The notes under the pieces: generated by a model
What the model was told of the DNA's origin: nothing
The model's input: only the letters and a program-made list of their open reading frames with translations
Databases searched by the model: none
Shown here: positions 1 to 9,624 of the stretch, piece after piece
Layout of the letters: each line of letters opens with the position of its first letter
How positions within the stretch are numbered: position 1 is the first letter of the stretch
Translations under genes and position numbers: made by a program
NCBI GenBank assembly: GCA_020072965.1
Contig: JAIQFY010000031.1
Location: forward strand, 1-64,000
Origin: Terriglobia bacterium
GTDB taxonomy: Bacteria > Acidobacteriota > Terriglobia > JAIQFV01
Direction of reading: 5' to 3'
DNA length: 64,000 bases

Positions 1-126
1 CGCCTGAAGCTATGGGAGTTTGAGTACAATACGCGACGGCCCCACCAGGCGCTGGGAGGCCAAACGCCGATGGAAGTCTATCTCTCGGGGTATCGTACTC
101 ATGCTCATACTCGTATGCTAACGTAG
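1..126 (+). mobile_element. C-terminal fragment of integrase-core (rve/DDE) transposase, truncated by window edge
   Basis: Frame 1 from base 1 reads RLKLWEFEYNTRRPHQALGGQTPMEVYLSGYRTHAHTRMLT*; YNTRRPHQALGGQTPMEV is typical of the end of IS3/IS481-type transposases. Confidence 0.75.
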
Positions 127-138
127 TATGTCAATACA

Positions 139-185
139 TATAGGGGATAGGGGATAGGTAATAGGTAATAGGGGATAGGTAATAG
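139..185. repeat. Heptad-type short tandem repeat (GGGGATA/GGTAATA)
   Basis: taggggataggggataggtaataggtaataggggataggtaatag; inverted partner at 329-382. Confidence 0.75.
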
Positions 186-328
186 AGAGGCTAAATCGAA
201 TTTCAGTCTTCTTTCTCGACGCCTGATGGAGGAGAACAAGTTTCTTGAATATTCTACCAATCGTGGTCTTTCATCCTAGAGACTGAGACCCAACACCCCC
301 TTCTTGTTCCCAATTCCCCATTAACCTC

Positions 329-382
329 CTCCTATTACCTACTCCCTATTACCTACTCCCTATTACCTATCCCCTATCCCCT
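329..382. repeat. Inverted partner heptad repeat (CTATTACC/TACTCC)
   Basis: cctcctattacctactccctattacctactccctattacctatcccctatcccc, reverse complement of the 139-185 type. Confidence 0.75.
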
Positions 383-389
383 TCCAGAC

Positions 390-2087
390 TCACTCTTTAT
401 CCAGCGAATACGCATTGGAGACGTACTGCGATACCATGCGCTGCGTATTGAAGAAGGACCCGTTGAGGGCAATGGCAGATCGCATGACTTTGGCGTAAGA
501 AAGCGGCCGGCCATAGAACATCGGGAGAATGATGAGTTCCAGTTTCTCGTACAAGGACGCGGCTTCGGAATAGTTATCCTCGAGCAGGCCCGGGCCGTGC
601 CCGACAGCCCAACCGGTAACCCCTTCGACATGTCCCTCAATCCACCAGCCATCCAGGACACTGAGGCTGGGCACCCCGTTTAGCGCCGCTTTCATGCCGC
701 TGGTGCCGGATGCCTCCTGCGGCCTCTTGGGTGTATTCAGCCACAAATCGACCCCGCTGGTCATCAACTGCCCCCAGTGCATGTCGTAGTTTTCGAGGTA
801 GACGAATTTCACAATATCCTTCAACGCCGTGGCCGCATCAAAGACGCGACGGATGACACCCTTGCCCCCTTCATCATGGGGATGTGCTTTTCCTGCAAAA
901 ACGAGCTGGAACGGACCCACGTTTTGGGCGATGTACTTCAGCCGTTCAGGACTGAAAAAAAGAAGGTCGGCGCGCTTGTAGGTGCTCGCCCGGCGGGCAA
1001 AGCCGAGGGTCATCACGGTTTCGTCCATTTGCACCTGGGTGCGTTTCTTGACTTCTTCCAGCAACGCCCGCTTCGCGAGGAGATGGGCTTCACGAATTTC
1101 CTGGATGGGAATCCCGATGGCATAACGAAGATAGAGATTATCGTGCCGCCATTCGGGGACGTGTTTGTCAAAGAGCTCTCGCAATGCAGGTGAGGTCCAG
1201 GTCACCGCATGCACGCCATTGGTGATCGCACTGATGGGATACCGTGGAAACATATCCCGGGACACTTCGCCGTGCTGCATCGCCACCCCGTTGATGTAGT
1301 GAGAAAAGCGAAGCGCCAGGTAAGTCATGTTCACCCCGCCGTTGGAACAGCAATGCGTGGCCTGAAGCAAGCTCTCCCGTTTTTCCCCCAGAACTTTTAC
1401 GACCATCTCTTGTGGAAACTGGTCATGTCCTGCGGGGACCGGTGTGTGAGTCGTGAATATGCACTTGCGTCGGACGGCGTCCACATCCTGCTCAGTAACC
1501 GAATTGAGGTCGCGGCCCTCGAGAACATGTTCAAGCAGGGCCAGGGAGAGAAGCGCGGAATGTCCCTCATTCATGTGGAAGTTCTCGATCTGATCCTCGC
1601 CCAGGCTTCGAAGAAATTCCACGCCTCCGACCCCCAACACGACTTCCTGACAAAAACGGTAGTGGTCGCCGCCGCCATAAAGGAAATCAGTCAAGGTTTG
1701 GTCCCAGGGAGAGTTGGCCGACAAGTCCGTGTCCAACAAATAAACCGGTACTGTATGACCGGAATGACCCTCAATGAGGTATTGCCAGGCGCGGACTTCA
1801 ACGACACGTCCCTCGATCATCACTTTGACCTGAGGCTCCATTTTTACCAACACCTCGTCGGGGATCCAAACCTCCGGCTCCTCACTCTGGATGCCCTGCC
1901 CATCAATATGCTGTCGGAAGTAGCCTTTCCGCTGCAATAAGGTAATACCAATCACAGGAACGCCCAGATCCGCTGCCGAACGGAGCATGTCGCCCGCAAG
2001 AACGCCCAAACCCCCGCTGTAGGTCGGAATCGCAGGATCGAGGGCAATTTCCATGGAGAAGTAAGCCACTTTGTGTTTATTTGGCAT
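390..2087 (-). CDS. glgP: Alpha-glucan (glycogen/starch) phosphorylase, short form
   Basis: 565 aa; AYFSMEIALDPAIPTYSGGLGVLAGD N-terminus and EASGTSGMKAALNGVPSLSVLDGWWIEG PLP-site region. Confidence 0.9.
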   Translation of the reverse strand: MPNKHKVAYFSMEIALDPAIPTYSGGLGVLAGDMLRSAADLGVPVIGITLLQRKGYFRQHIDGQGIQSEEPEVWIPDEVLVKMEPQVKVMIEGRVVEVRAWQYLIEGHSGHTVPVYLLDTDLSANSPWDQTLTDFLYGGGDHYRFCQEVVLGVGGVEFLRSLGEDQIENFHMNEGHSALLSLALLEHVLEGRDLNSVTEQDVDAVRRKCIFTTHTPVPAGHDQFPQEMVVKVLGEKRESLLQATHCCSNGGVNMTYLALRFSHYINGVAMQHGEVSRDMFPRYPISAITNGVHAVTWTSPALRELFDKHVPEWRHDNLYLRYAIGIPIQEIREAHLLAKRALLEEVKKRTQVQMDETVMTLGFARRASTYKRADLLFFSPERLKYIAQNVGPFQLVFAGKAHPHDEGGKGVIRRVFDAATALKDIVKFVYLENYDMHWGQLMTSGVDLWLNTPKRPQEASGTSGMKAALNGVPSLSVLDGWWIEGHVEGVTGWAVGHGPGLLEDNYSEAASLYEKLELIILPMFYGRPLSYAKVMRSAIALNGSFFNTQRMVSQYVSNAYSLDKE

Positions 2088-2549
2088 GGTGTTGGGGTGG
2101 GAACTGGGTCAAATTCCGGATAGGGCCTCCTCTCGAATTTATCCATTCGGCAAGCATTGACCCGCTTTGCCCTTTTTCTCGCACGCGGATCGTTCCGCTG
2201 CGATGGGATGCCGGATCAATGTTCGTTCGCCCGCAGGGTTCTGCTCAAAACAAGTGGGCCATCTTACCAGCTTGCGAAAGCCTTTTCCAATCATTAGAAT
2301 CATCCGGTGATGCGGCCATTTACTATGTAATTCGCCCCAATGGCCGGTCTCACCACATCGCGCCTGGCTGACAATACTTCATCGATCAGGAAATCTAACT
2401 AAGCCGGCACTGGCCGAACGGCTCATTTATTTCCGTTCCAATGCAAAATTCCTTCAACGTTTTTCCTTTGAACACAGTAGATCTGTTATGAAAGGTCGAT
2501 TGGATGTGGCGAGGAAACCTTGGAGCTTGAAATTCGAGACAACTCACTG

Positions 2550-3158
2550 ATGATGACAGGTTCATTGCTGGAAGCATCCAATCCGCCGGTCAGCCAGGAA
2601 TACTCCCTGCTGGTCAAACGAGCGAAAGCGGGTGACATCGGCGCCTTTGAGGAACTCATGATCCGGCATGAACGGCGAGTCTTTCTAACAGCATTGCGGT
2701 TGCTCGGGCATCCCGAGAATGCACGGGACGCGGCGCAGGACGTCTTCCTCCGGTTTCACCGGTTTATTCACCGCGTCGATGAACAACGCGACCTGGCGCC
2801 CTGGCTCTATCGAATGACCGTAAATGCCTGCCATGATATCCACCGCAAGCAAGTGAAAGTAAACACCATCTCGCTGGATGAATTTCAAGAGACCGGAGAG
2901 GCCCAATCGATGGTTCCGTCGCCACATCCCGACGAAAATCTGAGCCGGGGAGAGGAAAAGCGGATCGTGGCGGAGGCCTTAAAAAGGCTGCCCGAAAAGG
3001 AACGAACGGCGCTTGTTCTTCGGGATATTGAAGGCCTTTCGACCGGCGAAGTGGCCCGTATCCTTGGCTCATCCGAAGGCACGGTCCGGTCGCAGGTTTC
3101 CATGGCGAGATTAAAGATTAAGAAGTTCACTGAGCGTTTGCTGAGGCGAAAACCATGA
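2550..3158 (+). CDS. RNA polymerase ECF sigma factor
   Basis: sigma-70 r2 (DAAQDVFLRFHRF) and r4 (LPEKERTALVLRDIEGLSTGEVARILGSSEGTVRSQVSMARLKIKK). ORF track extends to 2520. Confidence 0.9.
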   Translation: MMTGSLLEASNPPVSQEYSLLVKRAKAGDIGAFEELMIRHERRVFLTALRLLGHPENARDAAQDVFLRFHRFIHRVDEQRDLAPWLYRMTVNACHDIHRKQVKVNTISLDEFQETGEAQSMVPSPHPDENLSRGEEKRIVAEALKRLPEKERTALVLRDIEGLSTGEVARILGSSEGTVRSQVSMARLKIKKFTERLLRRKP

Positions 3159-3883
3159 ACTGCAAATCCTTCGAACAACTCATCGCCCTGTATGCCGGAG
3201 GCGATCACCCCGAGCAAAGGACCCGGGAGATTGAAGAACACCTCAAGGAGTGCCCCTCGTGTCGCGAACTGGTGGAACAATTGAAGCGCGGAATGATAAC
3301 ACTGAATGAGTTTAGCTGTGAGTCCGTGGATCCATCCACTCTTCAAGGGATTCGGAACCAGGTCTTGAGCCGGATTTCCTCAGAGACGACGCGCGCTCCC
3401 CTGGAATGGTTTAGGTTCTCGCCTTTCTGGAAATGGAACTACGCCCTCGTGGCGGTCCTCGTCGTCGCCATCCTGTCCGTTGCCCTTTTCAGACTGAACC
3501 TGTTCAAACGTTCCCATCAGGAGATGGCAACCATGACGAAGAAGGAGCTTGCTTTACCCTCTGCGCCGAAGGTGACCCCTGCTCCTACACCATCAGGCGA
3601 GCCCGAGGTTCAAGGCACACAACGCGCCGGCTTGAACGAAGGTCCGGTGCCGCGCCCCCGATCAAATCATCGCGTCAAGTCAGGAGGTCAAACTGAACGA
3701 CCGACGCAGAGCCGCCCCGGGCCGATCGTGAGCCCGAGCTTTGAGATATCCCAGATCATCCCTCCACATATTGAGCCTTTCAAGATCGAGTTTCCGAAAA
3801 AAGCGGATCCGCTGGTCGTCAAATGGGTGACCCAGGATCCGGACATTGAAATCATCTGGTTAGTTGACACGAAGGGAGAATGA
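3155..3883 (+). CDS. Zinc-finger (zf-HC2) anti-sigma factor, single TM
   Basis: HLKECPSCRELVEQL motif, TM YALVAVLVVAILSVALF; overlaps the ECF gene by 4 bp. Confidence 0.75.
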   Translation: MNCKSFEQLIALYAGGDHPEQRTREIEEHLKECPSCRELVEQLKRGMITLNEFSCESVDPSTLQGIRNQVLSRISSETTRAPLEWFRFSPFWKWNYALVAVLVVAILSVALFRLNLFKRSHQEMATMTKKELALPSAPKVTPAPTPSGEPEVQGTQRAGLNEGPVPRPRSNHRVKSGGQTERPTQSRPGPIVSPSFEISQIIPPHIEPFKIEFPKKADPLVVKWVTQDPDIEIIWLVDTKGE

Positions 3884-3884
3884 A

Positions 3885-4712
3885 ATGAAAGCATTCACGC
3901 ATCACTCCATTGGGTGGGTGTTGTTGGTGGTTTTGGCTCTCCTGATTCACAATCAGCCTGGCGCGGCACAATCGACTGCAGAAAAAGAGGCAACCGCCAG
4001 AACTCAAGCAGAAAGGTCCTTGGTAGGTCAACCACTCGGCTGGGTGACAAAGATTTTCACCGTCAAGTACGCGGACGTAGTCGAACTGTCTCAAACGCTG
4101 AGGGTCTTTACTGCCCAGTTCATTCCAAACCGCGATTTGAAAGTGTTGGGTGTCTCCTGCGCGCCTGATACCATGCCGGCAATTGAGGATGTCATCAAGC
4201 GGCTTGATGTGCTGCCTGCAAGTGCGAAGAACATCGAATTGACCGTCTACCTCTTGAACGCCTCTGAACAAGCAGTTTCATCTCAGGGAGTGCCCCCTGA
4301 TCTTCAAGGCGTGATCGATCAGTTGAAAGGAATCTTCCCATATAAAGGGTTCCGGCTTTCGGAATCGATGGTGGTCCGGGTGCGGGATGGACAGGGTGGG
4401 AGCGTGAGCGGAATCGCTCCTTCAACCTCGGAAGGGTATAAGATTTTCTATAACTTTGATTTTCGCTCAGCGAATGTCACGGAGGGTGCCGAAGGACGAG
4501 CCATTCGACTAAACCACCTGAAGCTGGGCGCGAAGGTACCCCTTGTTCTTCCTGGACCTTTAGAAAAGACTTCAAACGTCCAATACCAGAACACCGGCAT
4601 CGAGACAGACGTAGATGTCCGCGAAGGAAAGAAAGTCGTTGTTGGAAAAGCCAATACGGATGGCTCAAGCGGTGCCATGATCCTCGTGGTGACCGCCAAA
4701 ATAGTGGACTAA
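3885..4712 (+). CDS. Secreted protein, possible secretin-N-like fold
   Basis: Signal peptide; TKIFTVKYADVVELSQTLRVF...DTMPAIEDVIKRLDVL resembles secretin short N-domains. SD gaagggagaa. Confidence 0.5.
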   Translation: MKAFTHHSIGWVLLVVLALLIHNQPGAAQSTAEKEATARTQAERSLVGQPLGWVTKIFTVKYADVVELSQTLRVFTAQFIPNRDLKVLGVSCAPDTMPAIEDVIKRLDVLPASAKNIELTVYLLNASEQAVSSQGVPPDLQGVIDQLKGIFPYKGFRLSESMVVRVRDGQGGSVSGIAPSTSEGYKIFYNFDFRSANVTEGAEGRAIRLNHLKLGAKVPLVLPGPLEKTSNVQYQNTGIETDVDVREGKKVVVGKANTDGSSGAMILVVTAKIVD

Positions 4713-4760
4713 TGCAAATGTGGGAATAGAGTTACAGGGGGTAATTGGAGAATCCCCACG

Positions 4761-4792
4761 GTAGGGGCGTCCGCCGCGGCGGACGCCCCTAC
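4761..4792. repeat. 32-bp perfect palindrome, dispersed family A copy 1
   Basis: gtaggggcgtccgccgcggcggacgcccctac followed by gttgaatcatgc; related copies at 14388 and 42921. Confidence 0.85.
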
Positions 4793-5139
4793 GTTGAATC
4801 ATGCCGGTTCTGTATCATCTTCAAAGGGGTTTGTATTAATAGGTTCTCTTCCGGGCGGGTATGGTCATGCTCTTTAAGAATCGGACTGGCCCTGCCGACC
4901 CTCTCTGTTCCCTCTCGACACCCCGTCTCCTTCTTAATTCAATCAAGCCCAGCCCCTAGTGCAAGGGCATTTTCGCCTTGGCATACCTGCACCCGTAGAG
5001 GAGCCTGGATCGCTGCTCACTCGACTGAGTCGTCAGGTAATGATTGCAGTTGCAGAACGAACGGAGGTGTTCCAAAATGCAAGGCATCTGATTTTTGAAT
5101 TCCACGGCGACAAGATTACGCCCCGGAAAGGGATCTGCG

Positions 5140-6714
5140 ATGCCAAAATCTTCTGCAATCATTCTTTCATTCATTCTTCTTTCGACCTTTAGCTTTGGTA
5201 TCTGCCACTTTCTTCCGGCGCAGGACAGGAGTCCCTCCGCTCCATCCATTTCGCAACAGGGCCGTCAGTATCGAATCCAGCACGCTGTGACCATCCTCAA
5301 AGAGCTTGACCGCCTCCTTTCGATCCCCAATGTCGCATCCGATCTGACCAATATCAAAAGAAATGCAGACATGCTCAAGGAGATGCTCGAGCGCCGTGGA
5401 ATTCGCACCCAATTGCTTCAACTCGAGAATGCCCCTCCGGCCGTTTTCGGAGAGTTACTCTCTCCCGGGGCGCTTCGGACAGTTGCCCTCTATGCGCACT
5501 ATGATGGTCAACCGGTCGATCCCTCGCTCTGGAAGAGTAATCCCTGGAAACCGGTGCTTCGTGATCGTCCGTTAGAAAAGGGCGGTCATGAAATCTCACT
5601 CGATTCGTTGAATTCACCGCTCGAGGGTGAGTGGCGTCTGTATGCTCGTTCGGCCAGCGATGACAAGGCGCCGATCATGGCCTTGCTGGCCGCGCTCGAT
5701 GCCCTCCGTGCGGGAAACATACCGCTATCAGTCAATCTCAAGCTGTTTTTTGAAGGCGAAGAGGAGGCCGGGTCGCCCAACCTGGCAGGTCTCTTTGAGA
5801 AATACAAAGATCTCCTGAGAGCAGATGCGTGGCTCCTCTGCGACGGACCGGTTCATCAATCCCGCCGTATGCAGCTCTACTTTGGAGCGCGCGGCATCAC
5901 TGAGCTGGAGTTGACGGTTTATGGCCCCAGCCGGGGTTTGCATAGCGGGCACTATGGCAACTGGGCCCCCAATCCCATCTCCCTCCTGGCAGATCTCTTA
6001 AGCAGCATGCGGGACGGCGAGGGTAAAATTCGCATCCCTCACTTCCTGGATGACGTCAGGCCCCTCACCGATTCCGAACACCGCGCTCTGCTTGAGATTC
6101 CCGCTGTCGAAGGACAATTGCGCAACGATTTGGGACTCGCCTGGAACGAGGGCGGTCAAGAGGCGCTGGCGGAGCGGATCCTCCACCCGGCGATCAACTT
6201 TCGTGGCATCCAGTCGGGCCATGTGGGAGACAAAACTACGAACTCAATCCCGAGCGAGGCAATTGCCTCCATCGATTTCAGGTTGGTCCCTGATCAGACA
6301 CCCGATCGGGTACGGTCGCTGGTGGAAGAGCACATACGCCGGGAGGGATTCTTTATCGTTCATGAAACCCCGACGACGGAAACTCGGCGAGCCCATCCAA
6401 AAGTCATCAAGCTCGCCTGGGGTCCAGGCTATCCTGCCGCGCGCACTTCCATGGATTTGCCCCTTTCCAGGGCCTTGATCCGTGTGGTCGAGCAGTCCAC
6501 GGGCGAGCCTGTAGTCAAAATGCCTTCGTTGGGTGGAAGCGTGCCGATGTACTTGTTCATCGAACAGCTCAAGACCCCCGTGATCGGGTTCCCCATTGTC
6601 AATCATGACAACAACCAACATGCGTCCGATGAGAATTTGCGGCTGCAAAATCTGTGGGATGGGATCGAAGTGTTCGCTTCAGTGCTAGCCCTGTTAGGAA
6701 AAGTCTGGCCCTAG
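5140..6714 (+). CDS. M20 family metallopeptidase (dipeptidase), secreted
   Basis: Signal peptide MPKSSAIILSFILLSTFSFG; VALYAHYDGQPVD, RSASDDKAPIMA, FFEGEEEAGSPN. Confidence 0.85.
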   Translation: MPKSSAIILSFILLSTFSFGICHFLPAQDRSPSAPSISQQGRQYRIQHAVTILKELDRLLSIPNVASDLTNIKRNADMLKEMLERRGIRTQLLQLENAPPAVFGELLSPGALRTVALYAHYDGQPVDPSLWKSNPWKPVLRDRPLEKGGHEISLDSLNSPLEGEWRLYARSASDDKAPIMALLAALDALRAGNIPLSVNLKLFFEGEEEAGSPNLAGLFEKYKDLLRADAWLLCDGPVHQSRRMQLYFGARGITELELTVYGPSRGLHSGHYGNWAPNPISLLADLLSSMRDGEGKIRIPHFLDDVRPLTDSEHRALLEIPAVEGQLRNDLGLAWNEGGQEALAERILHPAINFRGIQSGHVGDKTTNSIPSEAIASIDFRLVPDQTPDRVRSLVEEHIRREGFFIVHETPTTETRRAHPKVIKLAWGPGYPAARTSMDLPLSRALIRVVEQSTGEPVVKMPSLGGSVPMYLFIEQLKTPVIGFPIVNHDNNQHASDENLRLQNLWDGIEVFASVLALLGKVWP

Positions 6715-6783
6715 GCCTTCTTAAAGACTCTCTGCTCGAACCGGTGCTGAATGAATATCACAATCTCATGCTGCCCCCGCTCC

Positions 6784-6807
6784 AAATTCGGATTGCGGAT
6801 TTCGGAA
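6784..6807. repeat. Heptad-type repeat (TTCGGAT/TGCGGAT)
   Basis: aaattcggattgcggatttcggaa. Confidence 0.5.
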
Positions 6808-6934
6808 TAGAAGCGAGGGATCGCTCGTCCATCCATTCTGTTGGGAGCCGGAAAATAGAATCGAAGGGTCCGATCATTAACTTTCGGTTCGTAGACCTTT
6901 AAGGGCAATCGCCCAGGTCTGAATAAACCCGCTG

Positions 6935-7963
6935 ATGGCACATAGACACCAAACATCAACGCAAAAAAAGCCTCTCCTCGTTCCTACTCCGTCAGGTCTC
7001 TATTGCGAGCTTGGAGATTTCCATGTCGATCCGCGACGTTCGGTCTCGAAAGCCCTCATCACGCATGCACACAGCGATCATGCTCGTGCCGGCAGCAGGG
7101 CTTACCTCTGCGCTCTCCCTTGCGTTCCCCTTCTGCGACACCGCCTGGGAACCCGTGCCTGTATTTCAGGAATTCCGTATGGCGATAAGACAAGGATCGG
7201 CGACGTGGGAGTCTCCTTTCATCCGGCCGGACACATCCTGGGGTCGGCGCAGATACGCATCGAGACAAACGGGGAAGTGTGGGTCCTCTCCGGTGACTAC
7301 AAGCGAGCGGAAGATCCAACATGCGCCCAGTTTGAGACGGTTCGCTGCGACACTTTTATCACCGAATCAACCTTCGGCCTGCCGATCTATCGATGGGACT
7401 CGGGAGCCTGCATTGCCCGGGAGATTCTGGACTGGTGGAACCGGTGCCGCCAAGCAGGCCGTGCCGCCGTCTTGTATTCCTATTCGCTGGGCAAAGCTGA
7501 ACGCATTCTCGCCGAACTGGCGCGGATCACCGACCGGGACGTCTTTGTCCACGAATCGATTCAATGTGTTGTGGCGTATTACCGCAAGGCAGGTATCCGC
7601 ATGCTCCCAACCCGTCTCATTCCTGAAGAGCTCCCCGATCAAGATCTTTCCGGCCAGTTGATTTTAACGCCTCCGGGCGCAGGCGTCTCACCCGGGATGA
7701 AGCGAGCGGGAGAGTACGAAACCGCGTTTGCGTCCGGCTGGATGATGACACGTTCAAGCCGCAGACTTGGCAGCTTCGACCGCGGGTTCACCCTCTCAGA
7801 TCACGCCGATTGGCCGGCCCTGATTCAGACGGTGCAGGAATCAGGGGCCGACCGGGTGCTGGTAACACATGGCAACTGCAAGTCCATGGTGCAGTATCTG
7901 CGGGAACGCGGCATCGACGCCTCCCTGCTGGATACTGAAACACCAGGTTCTCTCAACCACTGA
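6935..7963 (+). CDS. MBL-fold (ligase-associated) DNA exonuclease
   Basis: ALITHAHSDHARAGSRAYLC (HxHxDH) and FTLSDHADWPALIQTVQESGADRVLVTHG. Confidence 0.85.
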   Translation: MAHRHQTSTQKKPLLVPTPSGLYCELGDFHVDPRRSVSKALITHAHSDHARAGSRAYLCALPCVPLLRHRLGTRACISGIPYGDKTRIGDVGVSFHPAGHILGSAQIRIETNGEVWVLSGDYKRAEDPTCAQFETVRCDTFITESTFGLPIYRWDSGACIAREILDWWNRCRQAGRAAVLYSYSLGKAERILAELARITDRDVFVHESIQCVVAYYRKAGIRMLPTRLIPEELPDQDLSGQLILTPPGAGVSPGMKRAGEYETAFASGWMMTRSSRRLGSFDRGFTLSDHADWPALIQTVQESGADRVLVTHGNCKSMVQYLRERGIDASLLDTETPGSLNH

Positions 7964-7974
7964 CAACCCAAAAG

Positions 7975-9624
7975 ATGAAACGGTTTGCCGAATTAATTGA
8001 AGGGTTAACTCAAGCAGGGTCACCCCGTGAGAAGAGCCAGCTGCTCGCCATCTACCTCTCATCAGTTCCCGCAGTAGATGCCGCCTGGACGCTCTCCCTT
8101 TTGCTGGGTCGACGACCCAGACGACTCGTAACAACCAGGACACTTTGCGATTGGGCCCTCCAATATGCTGGAATTCCGCGATGGCTATTTGAAGAATCTC
8201 ATGATGTGGTCGGCGACCTCGCGGAGACCGTGGCCCTGCTCGTCTATCGACCTGCGGATCGCGATTCCCACATGAGTCTCCCACTCAGCCGCTGGATGGA
8301 GGATTGGCTTCCGTCCTTCGAGCGCCTCGATTCGGAGTCGCAACGCCGGAAGATATGCCTGTGGTGGAGTGAAATGGACCGGAAAGAACTGTACGTTCTC
8401 AATAAACTGTTGACGGCCACCCCTCGCGTTCCGATGTTGCCACAGGATGTCTTTCGATCTGTTTCCCAAATATCCGGATTGCCGATCACAACAATGTCGC
8501 TCCGCCTCGAAGGAAACTGGCAACCCTCCGCGGACTTTTTTACGCGGTTAATCGCACCAGAAAATGAAGAGGAAGTGGACGCACAACCTTATCCTTTCCA
8601 GGAGGCCTCTGCCCTGGATCAACCCCTAGAATCCTTGGGGCATTGTGAGGATTGGCTTGTCGAATGGGCGTTCCCGGGGATTCGAGCACAGTTGATCCGG
8701 CGGGGTAATTCGGTGTATCTCTGGTCACAGGACAGCGACCGAATGAGGCAGTTCCCGGATATATGCCGGGCGGCTCTGCTGCTGCCGGCTGAAATAGTTC
8801 TTGACGGAAGAGTCGTCCCGTTTCAAAACTCGACCCCCCTTCCCCCGACGTCGCTTGAAAACTGGCACAAACCCGCGCGCTCTGCAAGAAAATCCTCCAG
8901 TAGTCCATTAATGGCATTCATGCCCTATGATCTTCTCGAGGAAAGCGGCAAGGACATCCGGCACTTGCCCCTTCGCGAACGGCGAGAAAAAATCTCAGGC
9001 CTCATGAGGCATTCACCAGAACCCTTTAGGACTCCGGCTGTCCTCGAGAGGCGCGGCTGGTCGGAATTGCAGGAGGTATTCGAGAATTCGCAACATCGAA
9101 ATCCCGGTTTTTTGATGCTGCGTCGCCTTTCTTCAAGGTATGCGGCTGGCCCAAACAAGGACTGGTTGGAATGTCACCCCGATCCATTGATTCTCAAGGC
9201 TGTCCTAGTCAATGTGAAAACGGACCCGCGGGAGAGGCTGGGCCACCCCTCTGAATATACCCTGGCTGTATGGAAGGGCAGCGTCCTTGTTCCTATCGCA
9301 AGAGTTGCTCCAACTGGTTTCCTTGAATACGCTGCTGCGCTTGACCAGTGGGTGATTCAACACATAATTCAGCGCTTTGGTTCAACTTACGCCGTCGAGC
9401 CTTGTTTAGTACTTGAAATCACCTTTGATGGGATAACGTGCTCCCGGAGACACAAATCAGGCTTCTCTCTATCTACCCCTCGCATCACTCGCTGGCTGAA
9501 AGACATTCCTGCTCAGGAGGCAGATACACTCGAATGCGTAGCACGAATTGCAAGAGTCCCTTCTGACGAGACCACATCCTCCCGCGATATCCCTTCCCCG
9601 CCCAATCTGTTCGACAAGGAATGA
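7975..9624 (+). CDS. ATP-dependent DNA ligase-like protein lacking catalytic motif I (putative pseudoenzyme)
   Basis: Overall LigB/LigD-type layout; motif I reads WLVEWAFPGIRAQLIRRG instead of EWKxDGIRAQL. Confidence 0.8.
   Translation: MKRFAELIEGLTQAGSPREKSQLLAIYLSSVPAVDAAWTLSLLLGRRPRRLVTTRTLCDWALQYAGIPRWLFEESHDVVGDLAETVALLVYRPADRDSHMSLPLSRWMEDWLPSFERLDSESQRRKICLWWSEMDRKELYVLNKLLTATPRVPMLPQDVFRSVSQISGLPITTMSLRLEGNWQPSADFFTRLIAPENEEEVDAQPYPFQEASALDQPLESLGHCEDWLVEWAFPGIRAQLIRRGNSVYLWSQDSDRMRQFPDICRAALLLPAEIVLDGRVVPFQNSTPLPPTSLENWHKPARSARKSSSSPLMAFMPYDLLEESGKDIRHLPLRERREKISGLMRHSPEPFRTPAVLERRGWSELQEVFENSQHRNPGFLMLRRLSSRYAAGPNKDWLECHPDPLILKAVLVNVKTDPRERLGHPSEYTLAVWKGSVLVPIARVAPTGFLEYAAALDQWVIQHIIQRFGSTYAVEPCLVLEITFDGITCSRRHKSGFSLSTPRITRWLKDIPAQEADTLECVARIARVPSDETTSSRDIPSPPNLFDKE

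Noticed and set aside
139-382. Possible CRISPR array from tandem repeats
   Set aside because: Repeat units of about 7 nt without spacers and no cas genes in the window.
374-661. 95-aa minus ORF at the glgP 3' end
   Set aside because: Alternate-frame overlap with glgP, no supporting motif.
1209-1940. 243-aa plus-strand ORF opposite glgP
   Set aside because: Antisense to a full-length phosphorylase with intact motifs; no recognisable domain.
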